NCBI GenBank assembly: GCA_052246295.1
Contig: JBQQCO010000002.1
Origin: Piscibacillus sp052246295
GTDB taxonomy: Bacteria > Bacillota > Bacilli > Bacillales > Alkalibacillaceae
Reading direction: 5' to 3' (one strand)
DNA length: 64,000 bases
Part shown: one piece after another, positions 18,347 to 27,573 of the stretch
Position numbering within the stretch: the stretch's first letter is position 1
Layout: each line of letters begins with the position of its first letter
Made by a program: the position numbers and the translations under genes
Notes under the pieces: generated by a model
The model's database searches: none
Told to the model about the DNA's origin: nothing
Seen by the model: the letters and a program-made list of their open reading frames with translations, nothing else

Positions 18347-18611
18347 ACAAAATTAAATTACGTGAAAGGCTGTAAGAGAGGAGTACAAGTTGGACTCTGA
18401 CAGAGAGGGAAACATTAGCTGAGAGTTTCCTCAGTATGAAAGCTTGGAAGGTCGCTCTGAAAATGCTGGTTCGTTGAATTAAAGTAGGTGAACCCGGGAA
18501 GTCCGTTATGCTAAATGAAGCGCACAACTGTTTATAGATCAGTTTGTGAATAAAGGTGGTACCGCGAAATCAATCTTTTCGTCCTTTTTATAAGGATGGA
18601 AAGATTTTTTT
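18347..18611 (+). ncRNA. T-box riboswitch, Val-specific (GUC specifier), upstream of valS
   Basis: Senses uncharged tRNA(Val) and allows read-through into valS. The T-box sequence AATAAAGGTGGTACCGCG is at 18549-18566. In stem I the loop-E motif AGTA (18382-18385) and helix CAAG/CTTG (18386-18389 with 18443-18446) lead to GAA-G-GTC-G, giving GUC (Val) at 18451-18453. The AGAGAGG bulge and apical hairpin GGGAAAC/GTTTCC are visible. The terminator stem is AATCTTTTCGTCC / GGATGGAAAGATT followed by TTTTT. Together with the terminator before it, this fills the 18107-18642 gap. Confidence 0.93.
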
Positions 18612-18642
18612 ATTTTATATAACTATTTTAGGAGGGTCTTTT

Positions 18643-21291
18643 ATGTCAGAAGAGCAAAACATAATGGCTCCTAAGTACAATCCTCAAGAGGTTGAACAAG
18701 GTCGCTATAAGTTTTGGGTAGATGGTAAGTTTTTTGAAGCTAAAGACGATGAAAGCAAGGAGCCGTTTACGGTCGTGATCCCACCTCCAAATGTAACGGG
18801 CCGTTTACATTTAGGGCACGCATGGGATACAACGTTACAAGACATTATCACTCGTTACAAGCGAATGAGAGGTTATGACGTTTTATGGCTACCTGGTATG
18901 GACCATGCTGGGATTGCAACTCAAGCGAAAGTAGAAGGTAAACTTCGCGAAGAAGGAGTATCTCGTTACGATTTGGGACGAGAGAAATTTTTAGAACGTG
19001 CATGGGATTGGAAAGAAGAATATGCCTCGTTCATTCGTCAGCAGTGGGAGAAAATCGGGTTAGGCCTAGATTACTCTAGGGAACGCTTTACATTAGATGA
19101 AGGACTTTCAAATGCGGTTAAAGAGGTATTTGTTACTTTGTATGAGAAAGGTCTCATTTACCGTGGTCAGTACATTATCAATTGGGACCCAAGCACTCAG
19201 ACAGCATTATCTGATATAGAAGTTATTTATAAAGACGTAAAAGGTGCATTCTATCATATGAAGTATCCATTGAAAGATGGATCTGGTCATATTGAAATCG
19301 CAACTACTAGACCTGAAACAATGTTAGGAGATACGGCTGTTGCTGTTCATCCTGAAGATGATCGTTATAAGCATTTAATTGGTAAGAAAGTAATTTTACC
19401 AATTGTAGGGCGTGAAATTGAAATTATTGCAGATGACTACGTTGATATGGAGTTTGGCTCAGGCGCTGTAAAAATCACACCTGCACATGACCCGAATGAC
19501 TTTGAAATCGGTAATCGTCACAATCTAGAGCGTATTTTGGTTATGAATGAAGACGGTTCGATGAATGAAAACGCAGGTAAGTATGAAGGTATGGATCGCT
19601 TCGAATGTCGTAAACAACTAGTGAAAGACTTACAAGAGGATGGCGTTCTATTTAAAATTGAAGAACACGAACATTCAGTTGGACACTCTGAGCGTAGTGG
19701 AGCAGTTGTAGAGCCTTATTTATCAACTCAATGGTTTGTAAAGATGGAGCCATTAGCTAAGCAAGCAGTTGAACTACAAAAAACTGATGATAAGGTTAAC
19801 TTCGTACCTGAACGATTCGAAAACACTTATTTAAATTGGATGGAAAATATTCGTGATTGGTGTATTTCTCGTCAATTATGGTGGGGCCATAGAATACCTG
19901 CTTGGTATCATAAAGAAACTGGTGAGGTTTACGTTGGACGTGAGGCACCAGAAGATATTGAGAATTGGAGACAAGATGACGATGTATTAGATACATGGTT
20001 TTCTTCGGCGTTATGGCCGTTTTCAACAATGGGTTGGCCAGATGAAAATAGCAAAGACTTTCAGCGTTACTTCCCAACAAACGCTTTAGTAACTGGTTAT
20101 GATATTATTTTCTTCTGGGTAGCTCGCATGGTATTTCAATCAGTAGAGTTTACGAATAGAAGACCATTCAAAGATGTGATTATGCATGGACTTGTTCGTG
20201 ATGCACAAGGCCGTAAAATGAGTAAATCACTAGGTAATGGTGTTGACCCAATGGATGTGATTGACAAGTATGGTGCAGACTCATTACGTTACTTCTTAGC
20301 GACGGGTTCATCACCTGGTCAAGACCTTCGCTTCCACTGGGAGAAAGTAGAATCTACATGGAATTTTGCGAATAAAATTTGGAATGCTTCACGTTTCGTT
20401 CAGATGAACCTAGAAGGATTTAAGTATGAAGACATTGATTTAACAAAGAAAAAATCATTAGCGGATGAGTGGATTTTAACTCGTTTAAATGAAACGATTG
20501 AAAACGTTACGCGTAATATTGATCGTTATGACTTTGGCGAAGCGGGTCGTCATTTATACAACTTTATTTGGGATGAATTTTGTGACTGGTATATTGAAAT
20601 GGCGAAGTTACCACTTTATGGTGATGATGAAGAAGCTAAACAAACAACTCGTTCAATCTTAGTTGTGACTCTTGATAGTATATTACGTATGCTTCACCCG
20701 TTCATGCCATTCATTACTGAAGAAATATGGCAGCATATCCCTCACAAAGGGGAGTCTATTGTTACAAGCACGTGGCCTGAGGTTCGTGCTGAATATAACA
20801 ATGAACAGTCTTCTAAAGAAATGCAACGACTAGTATCGATTATCCGTTCTGTACGTAATGTACGTGCTGAAGTGGATACGCCGATGTCTAAAGAAATTAA
20901 AATAATGATTAAAGCAAATGATGCATCAATTGTTGATGAACTTGAACGCAACAAGATATATCTAGAACGTTTCTGTAACCCAGAAACACTATCAATCGCA
21001 ACAGATTTAGATGTTCCAGAACAAGCAAAAAGTGCAGTTGTGACAGGTGCGGAAATTTTCTTCCCTCTAGAAGGGTTGATCGATATTGATGCTGAAATTG
21101 ATCGACTAAAGAAAGAGCTTGATAAGTGGAATCAAGAGGTAGAACGTGTTCAGAAGAAACTTTCAAATGATAACTTCGTTAATAAAGCCCCTGAACATGT
21201 TGTTCAAGAAGAGCGTGACAAAGAAAAAGACTACCTTGAGAAGCAAAAGCTAGTCGAACAACGCATCAAAGAATTAGAGGAAGTCTCATAA
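18643..21291 (+). CDS. valS: Valyl-tRNA synthetase
   Basis: Class Ia synthetase charging tRNA(Val). The 882 residues have the HIGH motif as LHLGH near residue 60, a CP1 editing domain (TTRPETMLGDTAVAVHPED near 225), KMSKS near 526 and the C-terminal coiled coil (IDAEIDRLKKELDKWNQEVE) that binds tRNA. The ATG follows GGAGGG; an open in-frame extension upstream runs into the T-box terminator and is not coding. Confidence 0.97.
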   Translation: MSEEQNIMAPKYNPQEVEQGRYKFWVDGKFFEAKDDESKEPFTVVIPPPNVTGRLHLGHAWDTTLQDIITRYKRMRGYDVLWLPGMDHAGIATQAKVEGKLREEGVSRYDLGREKFLERAWDWKEEYASFIRQQWEKIGLGLDYSRERFTLDEGLSNAVKEVFVTLYEKGLIYRGQYIINWDPSTQTALSDIEVIYKDVKGAFYHMKYPLKDGSGHIEIATTRPETMLGDTAVAVHPEDDRYKHLIGKKVILPIVGREIEIIADDYVDMEFGSGAVKITPAHDPNDFEIGNRHNLERILVMNEDGSMNENAGKYEGMDRFECRKQLVKDLQEDGVLFKIEEHEHSVGHSERSGAVVEPYLSTQWFVKMEPLAKQAVELQKTDDKVNFVPERFENTYLNWMENIRDWCISRQLWWGHRIPAWYHKETGEVYVGREAPEDIENWRQDDDVLDTWFSSALWPFSTMGWPDENSKDFQRYFPTNALVTGYDIIFFWVARMVFQSVEFTNRRPFKDVIMHGLVRDAQGRKMSKSLGNGVDPMDVIDKYGADSLRYFLATGSSPGQDLRFHWEKVESTWNFANKIWNASRFVQMNLEGFKYEDIDLTKKKSLADEWILTRLNETIENVTRNIDRYDFGEAGRHLYNFIWDEFCDWYIEMAKLPLYGDDEEAKQTTRSILVVTLDSILRMLHPFMPFITEEIWQHIPHKGESIVTSTWPEVRAEYNNEQSSKEMQRLVSIIRSVRNVRAEVDTPMSKEIKIMIKANDASIVDELERNKIYLERFCNPETLSIATDLDVPEQAKSAVVTGAEIFFPLEGLIDIDAEIDRLKKELDKWNQEVERVQKKLSNDNFVNKAPEHVVQEERDKEKDYLEKQKLVEQRIKELEEVS

Positions 21292-21297
21292 CACATT

Positions 21298-21330
21298 TAA
21301 ATTGCCTGCTACTTTAGCAGGCAATTTATT
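21298..21330 (+). terminator. Hairpin between valS and folC
   Basis: TAAATTGCCTGCT / AGCAGGCAATTTA with a 5-base loop; the T-tract is short, so termination may be partial and folC may share the valS transcript. Confidence 0.65.
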
Positions 21331-21346
21331 ATATGGAGGATTTTAC

Positions 21347-22633
21347 ATGGAAAACAAGGAAATAAGCTGGCTTAAAGAACAACTTAAAGTAGGAATTAAA
21401 CCTGGGTTAGATCGAGTTAAATTACTACTTCAAAAATTAGGCCACCCAGAAAAGAAATTGAAAATAATCCATATAGCTGGCACTAATGGTAAAGGGTCAA
21501 CTTTAACTTTTTTAAGAAATATTTTGTCTGAACATAGTTATGAGGTCGGAACATTTACTTCGCCATATATCGAGCATTATAATGAACGAATTAGTATTAA
21601 CGGAAGCCCAATCTCTGATGACGAAATGAGTCATTATATTAAGTTACTTAAGCCACTTTGTAACGAGATAAGTCTTACGGAATTCGGAAAACCAACAGAA
21701 TTTGAAATTGTAACATGTATAGCCCTGCAATATTTTAAAGATAAGAACGTGGATTATGTCATTTTAGAAGCGGGATTAGGCGGTAGAATGGATTCTACTA
21801 ATGTGGTTAATCCCTTATTATCAATTATCACAATGATTGGTTATGATCACTTAGATGTCCTGGGAGATTCAATAGAAGAAATAGCTACAGAGAAAGCGGG
21901 TATTATTAAGCCTAACGCACCAGTCTTCACAAATGAAATAAAGAGTGAAGCCTTTCATGTATTAGAATCAAAAGCAAAACAGACTCAGTCATCTATTTAT
22001 AGATTGCATAAAGATTTTGATTATTCTTGGGGAAATTCTTATGAAGATGGGGAAGAATTCAACTTCATTTCTGATGAACTAACGATTAATGGACTTCGTT
22101 CAACAATGACGGGAAAGCATCAAATTGAGAATGCTTCTTTAGCCATTTATTCTGCTAAAAAATTGAGTGAATTAGAAGGGATTTTTCTATCAATAGAGAA
22201 AATTATAAAGAGCATAGAACGAACGACATGGGTCGGAAGGTTTGAATTTATTCACCGTAACCCGACTATTATATTAGATGGAGCGCATAATGTTGAAGCT
22301 TTTGAACAGTTAATTGATACAATTAATAATCGCTACAATCCTTCTCACATTAAGCTTCTTATATCAGTTATTAAAGGCAAACCTATAGAACCGATTATAG
22401 ATATGCTGAGTAGTCAATATGAGGATATTACTATTACTTCATTTGATTTCGATAAAAGTTATAGTAAAAAAGAACTATTACAAAAGTTCTATAAATGTGA
22501 TATAATAGTTTCTGAAAATTGGAAATCAACAGTAAATGATTTTATAGACCAACAAGAGACCAATGAAGTATTAGTAGTAACAGGATCATTGTATTTTATT
22601 TCGGTTGTTAGAAGTTATTTGAATGGGCGGTAA
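21347..22633 (+). CDS. folC: Folylpolyglutamate synthase / dihydrofolate synthase
   Basis: Adds glutamate to folates, and probably to dihydropteroate. The 428 residues have the P-loop GTNGKGST near residue 50, the SPYIEHYNERI substrate segment, DHLDVLGDSIEEIATEKAGIIK near 165 and the C-terminal DGAHN near 310. The ATG follows TGGAGG, after the hairpin behind valS. Order valS-folC is as in B. subtilis. Confidence 0.94.
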   Translation: MENKEISWLKEQLKVGIKPGLDRVKLLLQKLGHPEKKLKIIHIAGTNGKGSTLTFLRNILSEHSYEVGTFTSPYIEHYNERISINGSPISDDEMSHYIKLLKPLCNEISLTEFGKPTEFEIVTCIALQYFKDKNVDYVILEAGLGGRMDSTNVVNPLLSIITMIGYDHLDVLGDSIEEIATEKAGIIKPNAPVFTNEIKSEAFHVLESKAKQTQSSIYRLHKDFDYSWGNSYEDGEEFNFISDELTINGLRSTMTGKHQIENASLAIYSAKKLSELEGIFLSIEKIIKSIERTTWVGRFEFIHRNPTIILDGAHNVEAFEQLIDTINNRYNPSHIKLLISVIKGKPIEPIIDMLSSQYEDITITSFDFDKSYSKKELLQKFYKCDIIVSENWKSTVNDFIDQQETNEVLVVTGSLYFISVVRSYLNGR

Positions 22634-22671
22634 AGGATAAAATATTTTCTTTAGAAATGAAGGGGTTACTT

Positions 22672-24390
22672 ATGGCGAAATCAAAGGTTATTACAATTTG
22701 GACGATTTGGTTAATAGCTTTTCCGTCTCTTGTTACATACGCGTACCTTGAGTTTAAACCGGATTTTAATGATCATTGGTTAGACTTATTAGCTTTTGCG
22801 ATTGTGATCGGTGCAGTTGCTATATTTCCTATTAAAGTTGGAAATATAACCGTGTTTTTTAGTAATGGTGTTAGCTTAGCAGCATTTCTATACTTCGGTT
22901 TATTTGTAGAATTAGTGCTCACACAGTTATCATTAGTGGTTCTCTTTATTAAAATAAAACTAAAAAAAGACGAAGCTCACAGAATTCCTACCAATTCAAC
23001 TATGTTTTTACTTACATCAGTAATCTCAGCATGGGTGTATTACGGACTAGGCGGCACACATGGAGCATTAACGTTTGATTCAGTCGAGCAAGTTATTCCT
23101 TTAGTAGGGTATATTTTTGCAGTTATATTGGTGAACCAAGTATTTTTATCCTTATTACAGTGGTTCATGCACGGAGAAAATTTACTTGCTTATCCTAAGA
23201 GCCTGTTAATCGATTCAGGTGCAACGCTTTTAGCTTTCCCGTTAGGATTAGTGTTATATTTGATGTATTTACAGATAGAAGCAATAGCTGTATTCTTCGT
23301 TGGGATACCATTCATTCTATTATCAATTGTTTTTTCTTATTATCACAATACTCAACGCATAAATAAGTATCTACATACAACAAGTGAAATTGGACATGAA
23401 CTTTCAAAAAGTTTAAATGTTAAAAGTGTACTTGATAAGTTTTTAAATGAAATTAATCGATTAATACCAGCGTCAAATATATATGTGTTTGACGTCTCAA
23501 ATGACAGTCGTATGATGGACCTCATTAGGTTCATGGATGATCAAGGAAACCAATTTAAAAAAGAACTTAAAATGTATCAGGGAGAAGGTTTCTCGGGAAC
23601 GGTTTATGAACGTAAGGAAAGCATTATGTTAATGCGTGTAAAGGAAATTAAACAACTAGCTCCCCATGAGCTCCCGAATGGAACAAAAAGTGTAATGGGC
23701 GTTCCAATTCAAAGAAGTGGTAAGATTGTTGGTATTTTAACCGTGTGTTCAAATGATTTAAATGCATATGAAAAATATCACTTGATGCTATTAGAGATAT
23801 TAGCAAACTTCTTGTCGGTAGCAATTGAGAATGCAAGACACTATGAATCAGCTAAGACTAAAAGTCAACGTGATCAATTAACTGAATTATATAATTACCG
23901 TTATTTCATTGAACATATTGATGAATATGCTAAGGATTTAGAAGCTAAAGGTATAGAAGAAAACCTTTCTGTTATAATCCTTGACCTAGATTCGTTTAAA
24001 GCCATTAATGATGAACATGGACATGAATCAGGTAATGAAGTACTAGTCGAATTATCTAGAAGGCTCGAAAGACTATTTGGGCATTATGGTATCATAGCTC
24101 GCTATGGTGGTGAGGAATTTACAGTTTTAATTAAAGGAATGCCTCATGATGATGTCGTTCAAATAGCAGAAGATATTAGGTACTCAATCGCAAATGAACC
24201 ATTTATACTCTATAAAGCGATTGATGGTAATGTAGAGGTTAAGGAAATTAATGTTACAGCCAGTATTGGTGTTGCCACGTATCCAGAGCAATGTGAATCA
24301 CCTCAAGAATTAATTAGGAATGCAGATCGCTCTATGTATGTAGGGGCAAAACGTAACGGTAAAAACAAAGTAGCTTCATTAAGTTTATAA
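22672..24390 (+). CDS. Membrane-anchored GAF-GGDEF diguanylate cyclase
   Basis: Predicted to make cyclic di-GMP from two GTP. The first ~230 residues form about six membrane helices, followed by a linker, a GAF-type sensor domain (about 245-390) and a GGDEF domain (about 410-570). The active-site loop is GGEEF in ARYGGEEF, and the metal-binding LDLDSFKAINDEHGH is intact, so it should be active. The inhibitory I-site RxxD five residues before GGEEF is replaced by GHYG, so product inhibition is unlikely. AAGGGG precedes the ATG at 22672; an ATG five codons earlier overlaps that site. It sits where B. subtilis has comC. Confidence 0.87.
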   Translation: MAKSKVITIWTIWLIAFPSLVTYAYLEFKPDFNDHWLDLLAFAIVIGAVAIFPIKVGNITVFFSNGVSLAAFLYFGLFVELVLTQLSLVVLFIKIKLKKDEAHRIPTNSTMFLLTSVISAWVYYGLGGTHGALTFDSVEQVIPLVGYIFAVILVNQVFLSLLQWFMHGENLLAYPKSLLIDSGATLLAFPLGLVLYLMYLQIEAIAVFFVGIPFILLSIVFSYYHNTQRINKYLHTTSEIGHELSKSLNVKSVLDKFLNEINRLIPASNIYVFDVSNDSRMMDLIRFMDDQGNQFKKELKMYQGEGFSGTVYERKESIMLMRVKEIKQLAPHELPNGTKSVMGVPIQRSGKIVGILTVCSNDLNAYEKYHLMLLEILANFLSVAIENARHYESAKTKSQRDQLTELYNYRYFIEHIDEYAKDLEAKGIEENLSVIILDLDSFKAINDEHGHESGNEVLVELSRRLERLFGHYGIIARYGGEEFTVLIKGMPHDDVVQIAEDIRYSIANEPFILYKAIDGNVEVKEINVTASIGVATYPEQCESPQELIRNADRSMYVGAKRNGKNKVASLSL

Positions 24391-24404
24391 CGTAATAAGA
24401 GAAT

Positions 24405-24434
24405 GGTTCCCGAATTTTGTGGGGACCTTTTTTT
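24405..24434 (+). terminator. Terminator after the diguanylate cyclase gene
   Basis: GGTTCCC / GGGGACC stem followed by seven T. Confidence 0.8.
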
Positions 24435-24542
24435 GAGAGTAAACAAGTTGAAATTATTTTAAAAGTCAACTTTTTTAACTTACCGTCTTATAATGTATAC
24501 CGTATTGTCAAACCAACGTGCGCTTGGGTTATTCGTATAAAT

Positions 24543-24598
24543 TTGTCGAAGTCGTTTGACAAGATTTGTCTTATTTTTTAAAACGTCTGTGGTATTCT
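24543..24598 (+). promoter_or_regulatory. Possible Spo0A-controlled promoter of spoIIB
   Basis: TTGTCGAA (24543-24550) is an exact 0A-box core (TGTCGAA). Downstream, TTGTCT (24566-24571) and TATTCT (24593-24598) are 21 bases apart, like the over-long spacer of Spo0A-activated promoters such as spoIIG. A second Spo0A-like site, TTGTCAAA on the reverse strand, is at 24555-24562. Confidence 0.4.
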
Positions 24599-24628
24599 CA
24601 TATCAACAAGAAGTAAGGTGGTATGAGA

Positions 24629-25477
24629 ATGGACGAGCATAAAAAAGTTAGAGTTACAGTGAATCAGGAAAATCAATCTAATAAAAAGCACGACTTAGAA
24701 TATTACTTAACACCTAAGAATAAAAAATCTCAATCTTCTATTTTAGGGTTCCACAGTAGATCAAATTTGTCTAAAATGATGAAACCTGTTTTATTGGCTG
24801 TTTTATTAGGTGTCTTGTTTGGAGCAGGCCTAATTTATTACTTCTCAGATCTTACACCTGATGCTTTGCCAGCTACAACAACAGAAGTTGATGAAGAGGA
24901 AGAACCTAGTAGCGAACCTAATAATAACGAACAGCAAAGCGGAGAGACACTTTCTAAACCTGGTCAAGTCTATGAAGTTGTTCAGTTTGGATTGTTTTCT
25001 TCTAAAGAAAATGCTGATGAATTAATAAGTGATTCATTACAGCCAAATGCAGTCCCAGCTACAGTACAAGAACAGAATGGTCAATTTTATGTCATTAGTC
25101 ATTTGATTTCATCAGAATCAGAAAAAGATGCAATAACTGATTGGCTAGAATCCAATGACCTTGTTTATATGGAAAATTTCTTCTATAAATCATGGAGCTT
25201 TGACGCGGTTAATGTTGATGTTAACGAAAGTAATTTAGAATGGTTAAATGAAGGTATAACGTTAATTGAGAAAGGTGAAAGTGGAGATCAAAACTGGGAA
25301 TCTGATTTACAAACATGGTTTAGTCAACAACCTCCTGATTATGAACAGTCAGCTAAGTTACAGGAAATTAGTGAATTATTGACTAAACTTGGGGATAGCT
25401 CAGACTTAACACAACAATCCTTTATAAAAAATACAATTATATTAAATATGCATTTGTTTTATTCAAATTTAGCCTAA
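24629..25477 (+). CDS. spoIIB: SpoIIB-like sporulation protein with SPOR domain
   Basis: In B. subtilis SpoIIB localises to the sporulation septum and speeds engulfment by helping SpoIID/M/P peptidoglycan remodelling. The 282 residues have a basic cytoplasmic N-terminus beginning KKVRVTVN, one membrane helix near 50-70 (LLAVLLGVLFGAGLIYYF), an acidic linker, and a SPOR domain near 108-165 (YEVVQFGLFSSKENADEL) that binds denuded glycan. The second of two nearby ATGs fits the AAGGTGG ribosome site. Sequence conservation is low, so the assignment rests on architecture and position before radC; maf, found between them in B. subtilis, is missing. Confidence 0.78.
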   Translation: MDEHKKVRVTVNQENQSNKKHDLEYYLTPKNKKSQSSILGFHSRSNLSKMMKPVLLAVLLGVLFGAGLIYYFSDLTPDALPATTTEVDEEEEPSSEPNNNEQQSGETLSKPGQVYEVVQFGLFSSKENADELISDSLQPNAVPATVQEQNGQFYVISHLISSESEKDAITDWLESNDLVYMENFFYKSWSFDAVNVDVNESNLEWLNEGITLIEKGESGDQNWESDLQTWFSQQPPDYEQSAKLQEISELLTKLGDSSDLTQQSFIKNTIILNMHLFYSNLA

Positions 25478-25525
25478 ACTTATTTTCTGTCATAAAAATG
25501 CATTAATAAAACTAAAATTAATAAG

Positions 25526-25561
25526 AAAACGCGATTTTCCTATAAGAGAAAACGTGTTTTT
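25526..25561 (+). terminator. Terminator after spoIIB
   Basis: AAAACGCGATTTTC / GAGAAAACGTGTTTT imperfect stem ending in T-run. Confidence 0.65.
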
Positions 25562-25626
25562 CTATGCTTTGTGACAAACAATTTAAATGTTTATCATATT
25601 GGTATACTTGGAGAGGAGATTGAAGT

Positions 25627-26316
25627 ATGCCAATTGATACCATATTTATTAAAGATGTGCCAAAAGATGACAGGCCGCGGGAACGACTCATTCAAGCTGG
25701 TCCTCATGCCCTATCTAATCAAGAGTTAATTGCTATATTAATTGGGAGTGGTACGAAAGGAACTTCAGCATTATCCTTAGCTACTAGGGTCCTTGTGCAT
25801 TTTGAAGGTCTTTCTCTACTAAGAGATGCTTCAATTGCTGAATTCACTTCAATTAAGGGGATCGGTGAAGCGAAGGCCGTTCAATTGCTAGCAGCTATAG
25901 AGCTTGGAAGAAGGTTACACAGTTTCAAAGCCGGAGATCGATTTACGATTAGAAGCCCTGAAGATGGAGCTAATTTCTTAATGGAAGAAATGCGAAATCT
26001 TAAACAAGAGCATTTTGTAGCCCTGTATTTGGACACAAAAAATCAAGTTATTCATCGGCAAACAATTTTTATTGGTAGTTTAAATTCATCAATTGTTCAT
26101 CCTAGAGAAGTGTTTAAAGAAGCGGTTAAAAGGTCTGCAGCCTCCATCATTTGTGCTCACAATCACCCCTCTGGTGACCCATCCCCATCTAATGAAGATA
26201 TTCATGTGACTAAGCGATTGTTCGAATCTGGCAAAGTGCTTGGCATTGAACTGTTAGATCATCTCGTTATTGGTGATCAAAGGTTTATATCATTAAAAGA
26301 AAAAGGTTATTTATAG
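25627..26316 (+). CDS. radC: RadC family JAB-domain protein
   Basis: The family name comes from an old link to DNA repair; the biochemical role is unsettled. The 229 residues have N-terminal helix-hairpin-helix segments (FTSIKGIGEAKAVQLLAA) and a C-terminal JAB/MPN domain with the metal-site motif AHNHPSGDPSPSNED near 180. AGGAG lies 8 bases before the ATG. It lies ahead of mreB as in B. subtilis. Confidence 0.92.
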   Translation: MPIDTIFIKDVPKDDRPRERLIQAGPHALSNQELIAILIGSGTKGTSALSLATRVLVHFEGLSLLRDASIAEFTSIKGIGEAKAVQLLAAIELGRRLHSFKAGDRFTIRSPEDGANFLMEEMRNLKQEHFVALYLDTKNQVIHRQTIFIGSLNSSIVHPREVFKEAVKRSAASIICAHNHPSGDPSPSNEDIHVTKRLFESGKVLGIELLDHLVIGDQRFISLKEKGYL

Positions 26317-26413
26317 TACCACAAATTTAGTCATAATATCCCATATTTTTGCCTCCGATATCTCTATCTATTTTCTACTTTTTTTCGTATAATAAAATAG
26401 AGACTTTAAAAGT

Positions 26414-26451
26414 AGCGCCAATTTCATATTTTGGACAAATATGTTGGCGCT
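26414..26451. other. Long near-perfect hairpin between radC and mreB
   Basis: AGCGCCAA-TTT-CATATTT, loop TGGAC, AAATATG-TTGGCGCT: 15 pairs with a 3-base bulge. No proper T-run follows, so it may be a weak terminator of radC or a structure in the mreB leader. Confidence 0.5.
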
Positions 26452-26520
26452 TATTCATGTTTTGAAAAGCCATTACATAATTTAAAGTAACAAATGAAGT
26501 CATCAGAGAGGAAGATTGTA

Positions 26521-27555
26521 ATGGGCTCATCTTTGTTCAGCCGAGATTTTGGCATTGATTTAGGAACTGCAAATACGTTAGTATTTGTGAAAGGTAAAGG
26601 TATTGTGCTTAGGGAACCATCCGTAGTTGCAATCAATAATCATACGGGTGAAATTACAGCAGTGGGTAATGAAGCTAAAAGTATGATTGGAAAGACACCT
26701 GAATCATTGTCGATTATTAGGCCAATGCGAGATGGAGTAATTGCAGATTATGATACTACATCGTCCATGATGAATTATTATATTGGTAAGGTTAATCCAA
26801 AGTCTTGGCTAGGAAAACCTAATGTCATGGTTTGTGTACCATCAGGCATTACGATGGTAGAGGAGCGAGCAGTGATCGACGCCACGAAACAAGCAGGGGT
26901 TAAGCATGTTTATCTAATTTCTGAACCATTCGCTGCAGCAATTGGAGCTGATTTAAGTGTTTGGGATCCGACTGGAAATATGGTCGTGGATATAGGTGGA
27001 GGGACTACAGAAGTAGCCATTATATCACTCGGTGGAATCGTTACGAGTAAATCCATTCGGACTGCTGGAGATGAAATTGATGAACAAATTTTATATTACG
27101 TCAAGAAAGAAAAAGACTTAATTATAGGAGAATCAACAGCTGAGCAAATTAAAATGGAATTAGGATCAGCTAAGAAACCAGATACAGAAAGTAGTATGGA
27201 AATCAGAGGACGCGATGCTGTATTTGGTTTACCAAAGACTGATACAATTACTAGTTCTGAAGTAGTCGAAGCTATTTCTGATACAATAAATGATATAATC
27301 AATGCAGTGGTAGATACTTTAGAAAACGCACCACCTGAATTGTCCGCTGATATTATGGATCGCGGAATTGTTTTGACAGGTGGAGGTGCTATGTTACGAC
27401 ACCTTGATGAGGTAATTAAGGCTAAGACAAATATTCCGGTTTTTGTAGCAGACCATCCATTAGATTGTGTTGCTATTGGAACAGGGAAATCACTAGATTA
27501 TATCGAACACTTTAAAAATTCTCCGACAATCGCAAGAAGAAACATACTTAACTAG
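26521..27555 (+). CDS. mreB: Rod-shape determining protein MreB
   Basis: Actin-like ATPase forming membrane-bound filaments that steer lateral wall synthesis. The 344 residues have the phosphate-1 motif DFGIDLGTANTLV at the N-terminus, phosphate-2 VVDIGGGTTEVA near 160 and the adenosine motif GIVLTGGGAMLRHL near 285. Start ATG follows AGAGAGGAAG; an upstream in-frame ATG would add nine poorly conserved residues. First gene of mreBCD-minCD. It could be confused with the paralogues mbl or mreBH, but the context decides for mreB. Confidence 0.93.
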   Translation: MGSSLFSRDFGIDLGTANTLVFVKGKGIVLREPSVVAINNHTGEITAVGNEAKSMIGKTPESLSIIRPMRDGVIADYDTTSSMMNYYIGKVNPKSWLGKPNVMVCVPSGITMVEERAVIDATKQAGVKHVYLISEPFAAAIGADLSVWDPTGNMVVDIGGGTTEVAIISLGGIVTSKSIRTAGDEIDEQILYYVKKEKDLIIGESTAEQIKMELGSAKKPDTESSMEIRGRDAVFGLPKTDTITSSEVVEAISDTINDIINAVVDTLENAPPELSADIMDRGIVLTGGGAMLRHLDEVIKAKTNIPVFVADHPLDCVAIGTGKSLDYIEHFKNSPTIARRNILN

Positions 27556-27573
27556 GAGTAGGTGCTACACTAT

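Noticed and set aside
18556..18642. N-terminal extension of valS
   Set aside because: It would translate the T-box antiterminator/terminator; the ATG at 18643 has a good ribosome site and gives the usual N-terminus.
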